Positions 16,239-24,508 of a stretch of 64,000 bases of DNA are shown here, piece by piece. Source of the DNA: Dysgonomonas sp. BGC7 (lineage in GTDB: Bacteria; Bacteroidota; Bacteroidia; Bacteroidales; Dysgonomonadaceae); contig NZ_CVRP01000011.1 of assembly GCF_001261735.1 (NCBI RefSeq), positions 1-64,000 of the forward strand, read 5' to 3'. A program made the translations under genes and the position numbers. The first letter of the stretch is position 1. Each line of letters begins with the position of its first letter. The notes beneath the pieces were generated by a model, which made no database searches, had not been told where the DNA came from, and worked only from the letters and a program-made list of their open reading frames with translations.

Positions 16239-16308
16239 GACAACCCCAGACACAAGCTACCACCTTTTTAAAACCTTGCAATCAGTCTATTAGTAAGATG
16301 TATTTTCG
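16239..16308 (+). promoter_or_regulatory. Predicted promoter of DUF4099 gene with 27-bp shared box
   Basis: The box at 16239-16265 is identical over 27 bp to the mobC copy. TATTTTCG (16301-16308) follows 35 nt later, and the start codon comes 41 nt after that. A TTG at 16276-16278 could serve as a weak -33. The flank GCATAGACAACC is shared with the tra copy. Confidence 0.65.
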
Positions 16309-16349
16309 CTTTGCATTAATGTTAATGCAGAATAAAAACATCATTTATT

Positions 16350-17912
16350 ATGGATCAAAACAAAGTGAAATCCGAAGAGCCTAAAGTCTTACTGACCCAA
16401 GGCGAAGATGGCAAATTAAAAGTCATCACAGGAGAGCAGGACGGTAAATTAAAAACCGTTGAACCCACCAAAGCGAATGCCGACCAGTTTTTAAAGGTTG
16501 ATACCAACAGCAACTTTCTGGAAAATTTCTTCAAAAAGATGTCGGCACAGTTCAATCACCCGTCACATACAGGGGTTTATGCTGTCGGGATGTCAGCCGT
16601 AGATAAAATAGCTGCTTTTCTTGACAAACTTATCCGTATCGATCATACCGATAAAGCTCTCGATCCGTATCGCCTTAAGTTTGATGGTAAGGTAAAGATA
16701 CATATTGAGCTAACAGGTCAGTTTCAACCCTTAGATCTCAATAAACTCAATTGGAAAGATACAGAGAAGCTGGGGCTTTCGGGTGAGAAGTTGCAAGATG
16801 CCCTCAAAGCAATGGTTTATGGGCATAAGTCACCCGGATTGGTCGATATCAAACCGACTATTGACGGTAATGAGTTCCCGATGCAGGCTCGCTTATCATT
16901 GGAACCACAGGAGGATGGTAGCATCAAGCTGGTAACCCATCCCAAACAGGAACAGCCCGATTTTGACAAACCATTCATGGGAATAAGCTTTTCCGAGCAG
17001 GACAAAGAGCAACTCCAAAAGACAGGGCATGGTGCACGAGTCTATGAATTAGAACCCATAGCCGGAGGAGAGAAAATTCCTTCGCTTGTATCTCTCGACA
17101 AAATGACGAATAGACTCGAAGCTGTCCCCATCTCCGAAATCAATATCCCCGAAACCTTGAAAAATGCCCCTCTTTCTCCCGAACAACAACAAGGATTGAG
17201 AGAAGGTAAAGCCGTATGGGTTGAGGGCATGGATAAGAAGGTAAAACCGGGAGAAGAACCACAGAAGATAGACCGCTTCGTACAGTTCAATGCCGTCAAT
17301 AAGAATTTTGATTTTAAGTTCAGTGACGAACAAAGGCAACAGCACAAGGAACAGCGACAAGCCAAACAGAGTGAAGGACAAGCACAGGAAAAGCCATTAC
17401 CCAAAGCCCGTAAAGTTGATGAGGTATGGATTTATTCTAAGCAAGGTGGCATACAGCTTAGTAAAGAAGAGTTTACCAAGCTGTGTAACAAAGAACCAAT
17501 CTTTGTTGAGGGCATGCAATCCCGTCCGAAACAACAACAACAAGCTGATGCTTCGGGAGCACAAAAAGTAGAAGCTACCGATCAGAAAGGACAGAAGTAC
17601 AATGCATGGGTATGGGTTGACGAGAGCAGAGATAAAGTTCGCCATACTTCGAAACATCCCGATCAAGTTCGAGCCATTGAAGCGAAGCAAGCTGCTAAGG
17701 ATTCTCAGAAAGTGACTCCTGCTGCCGAGAGTAAAACTCAGGTGGCTGTCAATAATGAGGGCAAGACCAACGAGGCAACTAAATATTCCAAAGAACCGCT
17801 AAAGCAAGGTCAGACACAGCCCACCGCCAAGCAAGTTGAGAAAAAGGAGCAGCAACAGGAACAAAAACAATCTCCTGCTGCCCCGAAGAAAAGCAAAGGA
17901 CGAAAAATGTAG
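16350..17912 (+). CDS. DUF4099/DUF3945 conjugative-element protein
   Basis: This 520-residue protein is typical of Bacteroidetes conjugative elements. The N-terminal part contains NSNFLENFFKKMSAQFNHP and a DUF4099-like region. DUF3945-like repeats follow, with segments such as FMGISFSEQDKEQLQKTGHG, APLSPEQQQGLREGKAVWVEGM and IQLSKEEFTKLCNKEPIFVEGM. Each has the pattern of a helix, an LxxG turn and a strand ending VEGM. The last 130 residues are Gln/Lys rich and disordered. The function is unknown. It sits 56 bp before topB and is driven by the shared-box promoter, so it is expressed with the excision/transfer machinery. Interaction with the topoisomerase or DNA is a guess. Confidence 0.85.
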   Translation: MDQNKVKSEEPKVLLTQGEDGKLKVITGEQDGKLKTVEPTKANADQFLKVDTNSNFLENFFKKMSAQFNHPSHTGVYAVGMSAVDKIAAFLDKLIRIDHTDKALDPYRLKFDGKVKIHIELTGQFQPLDLNKLNWKDTEKLGLSGEKLQDALKAMVYGHKSPGLVDIKPTIDGNEFPMQARLSLEPQEDGSIKLVTHPKQEQPDFDKPFMGISFSEQDKEQLQKTGHGARVYELEPIAGGEKIPSLVSLDKMTNRLEAVPISEINIPETLKNAPLSPEQQQGLREGKAVWVEGMDKKVKPGEEPQKIDRFVQFNAVNKNFDFKFSDEQRQQHKEQRQAKQSEGQAQEKPLPKARKVDEVWIYSKQGGIQLSKEEFTKLCNKEPIFVEGMQSRPKQQQQADASGAQKVEATDQKGQKYNAWVWVDESRDKVRHTSKHPDQVRAIEAKQAAKDSQKVTPAAESKTQVAVNNEGKTNEATKYSKEPLKQGQTQPTAKQVEKKEQQQEQKQSPAAPKKSKGRKM

Positions 17913-17930
17913 AAATATAAAATAATAAAA

Positions 17931-17960
17931 GGGTCTGCGACCCCAACCACTAAAAAATCA
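17931..17960 (+). promoter_or_regulatory. Hairpin + ACTAAAAAATCA leader element (topB copy)
   Basis: GGGTC-TGC-GACCC (17931-17943) is followed after 5 nt by ACTAAAAAATCA (17949-17960). The topB start is 8 bp further on. The hairpin is the same sequence as in the traE copy. Confidence 0.6.
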
Positions 17961-17968
17961 ATGTTACA

Positions 17969-20077
17969 ATGAAAATAATAATAGCGGAAAAACCCTCTGT
18001 GGCTAAAAGTATAGCAGCCATAGTCGGAGCAAACAATAAAAAAGAATCCTATATAGAAGGTAATGGATATGCCGTTACGTGGGCTTTCGGGCATCTGATC
18101 GGACTCGCTATGCCGGAGCATTACGGTATCACAGGCTTTCAAAAAGAGAACCTACCGATACTCCCAAAAGAATTTAAACTCTTGCCTCGACAGGTCAAAG
18201 AGGGGAAGGAGTATAAGAATGATCCTGGAGTGATGAAGCAACTAAAGGTTATCCGCGAGTTATTCCATCGTGGAGAATCTATAATTGTGGCGACTGATGC
18301 CGGACGAGAAGGGGAACTCATATTCCGCTATATATATGAATATATAGGATGCACCCTTCCGTTTGAAAGGCTTTGGATCAGCTCGCTTACCGACAGAGCC
18401 ATTAAAGACGGCTTTAAAACCCTTCGTCCCGGAGCTGAATATGACAATCTGTACGCTTCCGCCAAAGCTCGCAGCACCGCTGACTGGCTCGTAGGCATCA
18501 ATAGCAGTCAGGCTCTTTCAATCTCGGCAGGGTATGGTGTTTGGTCACTTGGCAGGGTACAAACCCCGACATTGGCGATTATTTGTAGTCGGTATCTGGA
18601 AAATAAAGAGTTTAAATCACAGACCTATTTTCGCTTGAAATTGCAGGCAGAAAAAGAAGCAACATCGTTCTGGACTCATTCAGTAGATAAATTTGATACC
18701 AAAAGTCAGGCTGAAGAGATTACAGCAAAGGTAAAAGCCACAGGAAAGATACTCGTTACAGCAGTAGAACGAAAGGAAGTCAAACAAGAACCACCCTTGC
18801 TGTATGACCTTACTTCACTTCAAAAGGAAGCCAATAGCAAGTACGGTTTCTCGGCGGACAAGACGCTGACTATAGCTCAAAGTCTGTATGAAGCCAAAAA
18901 AATCTCCTATCCACGAACAGGGAGCCGTTATATTTCCGAAGATGTGCTGGAGGAAATACCACACCTGATCGCTACACTTCGTTCGCACTCACTTTTTAGG
19001 TCCTATATTGATGGACGATTTGATACCAAACTCAATACCCGTTCGGTCAATGATGCTAAAGTGACCGACCACCATGCACTGATTATCACAGAAGAACCGG
19101 CAGGCAATTTACCCAAAGACGAACAGCTTATCTACGATATGGTTGCCGGACGTATGCTTGAAGCCTTTGGCGAACGTTGCATCAAAGAGAACACCACCGT
19201 ATCACTTGATACCGATGGCGTACACTTTTCCTGCAAAGGAAGCGTTACACTCGTCCCCGGCTGGAGGGCGGTATTTGATACTAAAGACGAGCCAAACGAT
19301 GAAGAGGATTCCATCACTTTACCTGTTCTTCTGGAGGGAGATAATCTTTTTGTTCGTGATTGCGAGATTCAAGAAAAGCAGACGAAGCCCCGCCCATTGC
19401 ATACGGAGGCAAGTTTGCTTAGTTATATGGAGTCAGCAGGCAAAGAGGTGGAGGACGAACAACAGCGTGAGGCAATGAAAGAATGCGGTATCGGAACACC
19501 TGCCACCCGTGCATCCATTATCGAAACGTTGTTTTCCCGTGAGTATATCGTCAGAGAGAAAAAATCTCTTGTTCCGACCAATAAAGGACTGGTGGTCTAT
19601 CTGGCGGTCAAGGACAAGAAGATAGCCGATGTAGCTATGACAGGACAATGGGAGGAAGCCTTAAACAAAATAGCTTCGGGAGATATGGATGCGGTTACCT
19701 TCCACAAAGGAATAGAAATCTATGCCTCGCAGATAACTACGGAACTGCTTTCTACAGTCATCGAACGCACGGATAATTACAATACTTGTTCTTGTCCTAA
19801 GTGTAAAAACGGACAGGTGGTATTTTATCCCAAAGTGGTAAAATGTAAGGATGAAAATTGCGGACTGGCCGTATTTAAAACCATTGCTAAGAAAGAACTG
19901 ACGGACGGACAACTCGATGATCTTTTGATAAATGGCAAGACTGCACTGATAAAAGGGTTCGTAAGTTCTAAGACCGGAAGTACCTTTGATGCCATCGTAA
20001 AATTTGATGCGGACTACAAAACGGTTTTTGAGTTTCCAACACGCAAAGAAGGTCACAAGAAGAAACGTTCGAAGTAA
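17969..20077 (+). CDS. topB: DNA topoisomerase III (Exc-like)
   Basis: This is a 702-residue type IA topoisomerase of the TopB family, equivalent to Exc of CTnDOT, where a topoisomerase III is part of the excision operon. The N-terminal TOPRIM domain reads IIAEKPSVAKSIAAIVG, with IIVATDAGREGELIFRYI further on. The active-site tyrosine is Y314 in ISYPRTGSRYISEDV. A GRVQTPTLAII segment precedes it. A C-terminal four-cysteine zinc ribbon is present (CPKCKNGQVVFYPKVVKC...CGLAVF), starting near residue 610. The family is recognised with certainty. The role in element excision is by analogy. The gene is preceded by the conserved hairpin leader. Confidence 0.95.
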   Translation: MKIIIAEKPSVAKSIAAIVGANNKKESYIEGNGYAVTWAFGHLIGLAMPEHYGITGFQKENLPILPKEFKLLPRQVKEGKEYKNDPGVMKQLKVIRELFHRGESIIVATDAGREGELIFRYIYEYIGCTLPFERLWISSLTDRAIKDGFKTLRPGAEYDNLYASAKARSTADWLVGINSSQALSISAGYGVWSLGRVQTPTLAIICSRYLENKEFKSQTYFRLKLQAEKEATSFWTHSVDKFDTKSQAEEITAKVKATGKILVTAVERKEVKQEPPLLYDLTSLQKEANSKYGFSADKTLTIAQSLYEAKKISYPRTGSRYISEDVLEEIPHLIATLRSHSLFRSYIDGRFDTKLNTRSVNDAKVTDHHALIITEEPAGNLPKDEQLIYDMVAGRMLEAFGERCIKENTTVSLDTDGVHFSCKGSVTLVPGWRAVFDTKDEPNDEEDSITLPVLLEGDNLFVRDCEIQEKQTKPRPLHTEASLLSYMESAGKEVEDEQQREAMKECGIGTPATRASIIETLFSREYIVREKKSLVPTNKGLVVYLAVKDKKIADVAMTGQWEEALNKIASGDMDAVTFHKGIEIYASQITTELLSTVIERTDNYNTCSCPKCKNGQVVFYPKVVKCKDENCGLAVFKTIAKKELTDGQLDDLLINGKTALIKGFVSSKTGSTFDAIVKFDADYKTVFEFPTRKEGHKKKRSK

Positions 20078-20078
20078 A

Positions 20079-20729
20079 TTATAGATCCAATTTCATATTA
20101 TAGTTGTAATAACAGCCCTTCTTCAGTTGAATCTCACCTTCATCCAATTTCTGGAATCCTAATCGGGTATAAAAAGTGACGTTTTCCGGAAGTTGGGTTG
20201 TTAAACCAACAATATGGCATATTCGATTTATAGATCTCAATTTCTGTAAGCAATCGTCAATCATATAAGAACCAATACCGGAGCCCTGATAGTTGCCTTT
20301 TACAGCAACCATCGACAAATAATAATATTCATTGGTTCCGATAGCATTTGTCAGAAGCTGTTTATTTAGAGAATCCATCTTAAGCATTGTGCGTAAAGCA
20401 GAGAATCCAAAATTCATAATAAATCGGGGTAATCCGATCTTGAAATAATCACGAAATTCAGATTTTACTCCATTGGGAGGTAATAAGCTAAATACTCCTA
20501 TTATTTCCATTGAATTTTTCATTCTAACAACTTTTGTCACAGCTTGTCTTCTGTTTATCAGGTATAGATTGGTCTTAAATAACCAAAACAAACCGTCTCG
20601 CAATTTATCCTTATTTACGAAGATTGAAGCATAAGCAAGATTCGATTCAAAAGCATCTACTAAAATAGCAGCGACCTCTTCATATTCAGATTCTTTCAAT
20701 TTATCTATTCGGACATCAGGTAAAGACAT
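20079..20729 (-). CDS. GNAT acetyltransferase (cargo)
   Basis: This 216-residue GNAT N-acetyltransferase lies on the opposite strand between topB and DUF1896, ending 1 bp from the topB stop. The acetyl-CoA loop (motif A) is visible as YYLSMVAVKGNYQGSGIGSY followed by a MIDDCL helix. Motif B lies around FYTRLGFQKLDEGEI. The substrate is unknown: small molecules, antibiotics and peptides are all possible. The gene interrupts the usual order of the backbone and is likely cargo. A hairpin/ACTAAAAAATCA element pointing toward it lies 166 bp upstream. Confidence 0.87.
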   Translation of the reverse strand: MSLPDVRIDKLKESEYEEVAAILVDAFESNLAYASIFVNKDKLRDGLFWLFKTNLYLINRRQAVTKVVRMKNSMEIIGVFSLLPPNGVKSEFRDYFKIGLPRFIMNFGFSALRTMLKMDSLNKQLLTNAIGTNEYYYLSMVAVKGNYQGSGIGSYMIDDCLQKLRSINRICHIVGLTTQLPENVTFYTRLGFQKLDEGEIQLKKGCYYNYNMKLDL

Positions 20730-20891
20730 GACAATTGCTTATTGATATTACGATTTAATTAATGATACAAATTTAAATATAAGTGATTGGATACGCAATG
20801 ACACCAAGAAAGAAGCGACCATTGAAATAATAATTTCACTATATTTGCCACTGAAAGGTCTTTGTTCTACGATTCGGAATAGTCGTTTAAC

Positions 20892-20935
20892 ATTGATTTT
20901 TTAGTGGTGGCATCCGGGGCTAAGCTCCGGATGCC
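20892..20935 (-). promoter_or_regulatory. Orphan hairpin + ACTAAAAAATCA element
   Basis: Arms GGCATCCGGGGC (20909-20920) and GCTCCGGATGCC (20924-20935) pair except for one wobble. On the minus strand ACTAAAAAATCAATG follows, as in the topB and DUF1896 leaders. The nearest gene in that direction (GNAT) starts 160 bp away. On the plus strand the hairpin is followed by TTTTTCTTT and could also terminate transcription. Confidence 0.5.
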
Positions 20936-21035
20936 TTTTTCTTTCCCAAACTATAAGCTAAAGAAAATGCTTTGTGGTATATCATTAGGTCTAAGCCTAT
21001 TGGTATATCTAACTCTCACAAAAGCAATAACAAAA

Positions 21036-21064
21036 GGGTCTTCGCCCCCACTAAAAAATCAATG
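21036..21064 (+). promoter_or_regulatory. Hairpin + ACTAAAAAATCA leader element (DUF1896 copy)
   Basis: GGG-TCTTCG-CCC (21036-21047) is followed by CACTAAAAAATCAATG (box 21050-21061). The DUF1896 start is at 21067. The stem is weaker than in the topB copy, but the A-rich box is identical. Confidence 0.55.
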
Positions 21065-21066
21065 AT

Positions 21067-21513
21067 ATGGCAACAAAACCAAAGACGGCAGTCACAGAAC
21101 TGTCCTATTTCCGACTATCCCTATTGTCCTACCTACGTGATACACACCCCGACAAAGCAATTGACAATGACTTTATTGCTGTACGTGGTGATGCCGCAGC
21201 AGAAGTGTATAGCCAAGCTATAAAAGCAGGGCATACCCATGACTATGCAGAAGAATTCTCTTCAAAGGTCTTATACGAAGGCTTGATCTTCTCCACTTAC
21301 CGAACCCTTGTAACTATCCTCTGGGAAGAATTTTCCGAAGAAGTAAACCCTTCACAAGCCGAAGGCATAGCAATGGAGCTATTATCCCGCCTTACGGATA
21401 CGATTCAAAAATACATCTTGTCTGACGATTTTGCCGATACACCAGAGTACAATCAGTTTTACACGGAGCTGACTGGCGAAATACAAATACTTCTCGAAAA
21501 TGGCTTACAATAA
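21067..21513 (+). CDS. DUF1896 conjugative-element protein
   Basis: This 148-residue protein of the DUF1896 family is found almost only next to the methylase/helicase gene of Bacteroidetes mobile elements. It is all-helical in appearance, with the family segments LSYFRLSLLSYLRDTHP, ARGDAA-type FIAVRGDAAAEVYSQAI and YEGLIFSTYRTLVTILWEEF. The function is unknown. It overlaps the downstream methylase gene by 14 bp, so the two are translationally coupled and probably act together. The start at 21067 is supported by the leader element just upstream. Confidence 0.87.
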   Translation: MATKPKTAVTELSYFRLSLLSYLRDTHPDKAIDNDFIAVRGDAAAEVYSQAIKAGHTHDYAEEFSSKVLYEGLIFSTYRTLVTILWEEFSEEVNPSQAEGIAMELLSRLTDTIQKYILSDDFADTPEYNQFYTELTGEIQILLENGLQ

Positions 21514-24499
21514 GAAAGCTCATCTTCGGGATAATATCGAGGCAATCCGCATTGCGTTTGCTCTCGATAAAGAGAAAAGGCAGGCTACCGATGATGAAAA
21601 AATAAAACTGGCAGCCTATTCCGGTTTCGGAGGGATAAAAGCCGTGTTGAATCCTGCTGCCAAATCGGAAGATATCCAATATTGGAAAACCTCTGAGCAT
21701 GATTTGTTCCCACTTGTAACTGAATTACATCAAGTCCTACGGGATGGAGCGAAAGACGATGCCGAATATAAACGTTATGTAAGTTCGCTTAAAAATTCAG
21801 TGCTGACCGCTTTCTATACACCCAAGCCTGTTATTGATGCGTTGGCACTTGCGCTAAATAACAGTGGTATCAAACCTCAACGTTTTCTTGAACCGAGTGC
21901 GGGAGCCGGAGCATTTATAGCATCGTTCAAAGAAACCGTTCCCGATGCAGAAGTAACAGGATTTGAAAAAGATCTGCTGACGGGTAAGATTCTCTCACAC
22001 CTCCACCCACAGGATAAAATACGGATTGAAGGCTATGAGAAGATGGAAGGTCGCTACTCACAACATTATGATGTTATAGCCTCCAATATTCCTTTCGGGG
22101 ATGTGGCTGTATTTGATCCTCTGCTTTCCAAACATGAGATACCCGCAGTAAGCCAATCGACAAAAGCAATTCATAATTATTTTTTCACCAAGAGTGTGAT
22201 GGCTGCCCGTGAGGGTGGATTGATCGCTTTTATCACTTCGCAAAGCGTACTTAACTCGGAGCAGAACAAACCCATTCGTGAACACCTGATGAACAGTTGT
22301 CATATCGTATCGGCTATCCGTCTGCCCAATAATCTGTTTACAGAAGAAGCAGGAACAGAAGTTGGTAGTGATCTGATTATCTTGCAACGCAAGAATACAA
22401 CTATTTTACCGAGTCAAAGACAACAGGATTTTATAGAATCCCGGAAACTATCTAACGGTATATCAGTAAATAACCTCTTCAAAGATTTTGACAGAGTGAT
22501 ACAGACCGATGTAAAAGTAGGTACTGACCCTTACGGAAAACCTGCAATGGAATTTACTCATTCGGGTGGAACGGAAGCCATTGCCGCCACATTGTATCGG
22601 ATGCTGAATGAAGATTTTACTCAACATTTAGATGTACAGCATTATCAAAGCCATGCACAGAGTGCAGCAGAACAATTACAGTCACAGGTAGCTCCCACTG
22701 CGGAAATAAAACAAACACCCAATTTAGATGAAACTCATTTTCCCGATGATCTTAATCCATTTTGGCAAGAAGTGGAGGATTTTCTGACACAGCCGACAGT
22801 ACAACAATCCGAAACAATAGAACAAAGCCAAGAGCCAAAAAACATACAGGAAATATCTGTTTCGGATATGGTAGAACTAAGTCCAAAATCGGCTTATGAA
22901 CCTATTGAAGAAGATTTAGTCCTTTTCCATCCTTTTGGAGAAGTCAGAAACCGCAAAGCATGGGCGGAACTGTCCGAGCAGGGGAGAAAAGCAGTTGTGG
23001 AATCACACATTGCCACTCCAAAAGAAGAGACGAAGGCTGTACCAACAACAGAGAAAAAAGATACAATCATCAAGGATGAAGCCAGCGGATTGTTTGTAAA
23101 TACGAATACCGGAGAAGTAATAGAACAAAAGGAAGTACCGCCACCTGATATGCAGCAACAGCCGATTGTTACCTTGTACGACTTGTTTGGTTTTTCAGCC
23201 GAAGAACGTTCCCAGATTAAACAGCCGAAGCGTTCCCGCCGCCGTATGCCTATAACACAACCTAAAGCCAGCCAGCAAAAGGAGGTACAACCTAAAAGTC
23301 CGACAGCAAGTACACCAACTGAAACACCCGAACAACGTGCAGAACGTTTGGACAAGGAAAAGGTGGAACGATTGAAACCCATCCCGATGCCAATACCCGA
23401 AACCGGATTACCGAAACATTATAAGGATGGCTCATTAGTTACTGATGCGGATAATCGTATCGGCTACCTGCGGGATATGGACGGACATCAACCGATGTTT
23501 CATCCGTTGGAATTGCCACCGAATCAACAAAAACGGGCATCACTCTATATCGAGATACGCGATACTTACAACCATCTGTACAACAACGAAGCCGATACAC
23601 TGAAAGAGAATCCCGCGTTACGGCAAATGCTCAATCGCTTGTATGATGATTTTACACAAAAATTCGGAAACTTGAACGATGCAAAGAATCTCGACCTCAT
23701 CAAGATGGATGCCGCAGGGAGAGAAATACTTTCGTTGGTACGTTATCGGGAGGGCAAAGCGATTAAGGCGGACATCTTTGATCGTCCCGTAGCCTTCAAT
23801 CCCGATGAGATTTCGAAAGTGGATAATGCATACGAAGCTCTTGTCTCCAGTCTCAATAAATATGGAACAGTCAATTTGGACTACATGGTTTCTCTAACGA
23901 CTAATACGCAAGAGGGAATACTTGATGAACTGAAAGGTAAGATCTATTTCAATCCTCTTGTGGGAGGCTATGAAGTAGCGGATAAGTTTATATCGGGCAA
24001 TGTTATCTCAAAAGCAGATGAGGTGCAGAACTTTATTGACCGCAATCCAGAACATAAAGCAGCCAAAGAATCTCTGACTGTTTTACAGGAAGCCATACCC
24101 AAACCGATAGCTTTCGACGATTTGGATTTCAACTTTGGCGAACGATGGATACCTTCGGGTATCTATGCTGCTTTTGCTTCACACCTCTTTGAAACGGACG
24201 TCAATATACATTATGCACAGAGCCGAGATGAATTCAGCATAAATGCCAATACTAAAAATGCCAAGATCAGTGATCAGTATGCTGTCAAGGGAGAAAGCCG
24301 CACCTTTGATGGTATTGCCCTGATGCGTCATGCCTTGCACGATACAACTCCCGATATTACAAAAACGGTCAGAGTAGATGGCAAGGAGACAAAGGTACGG
24401 GACGGAGAAGCGATTCAGCTTGCCAATACCAAAATAGATGAGATACGTAACGGCTTTTCGGAATGGCTCAGAGAGCAGACTCCCGAATTTAAAGACTGA
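21500..24499 (+). CDS. N6-adenine methylase half of a split methylase-helicase
   Basis: This 999-residue protein is the N-terminal part of the giant N-6 DNA methylase/SNF2 helicase of Bacteroidetes conjugative elements. The SAM-binding motif RFLEPSAGAGAFIASF is at residues 129-144. The catalytic motif is DVIASNIPFGDV (N196-F199), a variant of NPPF/Y with Ile in place of the first Pro. A polar Gln/Glu-rich linker runs from about 385 to 640. The region from 640 on is conserved and helical. The frame ends at an in-frame TGA (24497-24499). Reading through it gives [15 protein letters not shown], which continues the expected protein. The gene therefore looks split by one nonsense change, or is read through. 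The element-encoded role (anti-restriction or DNA processing) is not established. Confidence 0.86.
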   Translation: MAYNKKAHLRDNIEAIRIAFALDKEKRQATDDEKIKLAAYSGFGGIKAVLNPAAKSEDIQYWKTSEHDLFPLVTELHQVLRDGAKDDAEYKRYVSSLKNSVLTAFYTPKPVIDALALALNNSGIKPQRFLEPSAGAGAFIASFKETVPDAEVTGFEKDLLTGKILSHLHPQDKIRIEGYEKMEGRYSQHYDVIASNIPFGDVAVFDPLLSKHEIPAVSQSTKAIHNYFFTKSVMAAREGGLIAFITSQSVLNSEQNKPIREHLMNSCHIVSAIRLPNNLFTEEAGTEVGSDLIILQRKNTTILPSQRQQDFIESRKLSNGISVNNLFKDFDRVIQTDVKVGTDPYGKPAMEFTHSGGTEAIAATLYRMLNEDFTQHLDVQHYQSHAQSAAEQLQSQVAPTAEIKQTPNLDETHFPDDLNPFWQEVEDFLTQPTVQQSETIEQSQEPKNIQEISVSDMVELSPKSAYEPIEEDLVLFHPFGEVRNRKAWAELSEQGRKAVVESHIATPKEETKAVPTTEKKDTIIKDEASGLFVNTNTGEVIEQKEVPPPDMQQQPIVTLYDLFGFSAEERSQIKQPKRSRRRMPITQPKASQQKEVQPKSPTASTPTETPEQRAERLDKEKVERLKPIPMPIPETGLPKHYKDGSLVTDADNRIGYLRDMDGHQPMFHPLELPPNQQKRASLYIEIRDTYNHLYNNEADTLKENPALRQMLNRLYDDFTQKFGNLNDAKNLDLIKMDAAGREILSLVRYREGKAIKADIFDRPVAFNPDEISKVDNAYEALVSSLNKYGTVNLDYMVSLTTNTQEGILDELKGKIYFNPLVGGYEVADKFISGNVISKADEVQNFIDRNPEHKAAKESLTVLQEAIPKPIAFDDLDFNFGERWIPSGIYAAFASHLFETDVNIHYAQSRDEFSINANTKNAKISDQYAVKGESRTFDGIALMRHALHDTTPDITKTVRVDGKETKVRDGEAIQLANTKIDEIRNGFSEWLREQTPEFKD

Positions 24500-24508
24500 C
24501 TTGCCGAT

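Noticed and set aside
5103-16265. The three 27-bp box copies as insertion-sequence ends or att sites
   Set aside because: The fixed distance to a -7 element and to the start codon, and their position before backbone genes, fit promoters better. No paired inverted ends or target duplications were seen.
22894-23382. 162-codon frame antisense to the methylase
   Set aside because: It overlaps the low-complexity linker of the methylase, and its composition follows from that.
24497-24499. TGA read as selenocysteine
   Set aside because: No SECIS-like hairpin is evident after the codon, and the family is expected to have Arg or a similar residue there, not Cys.
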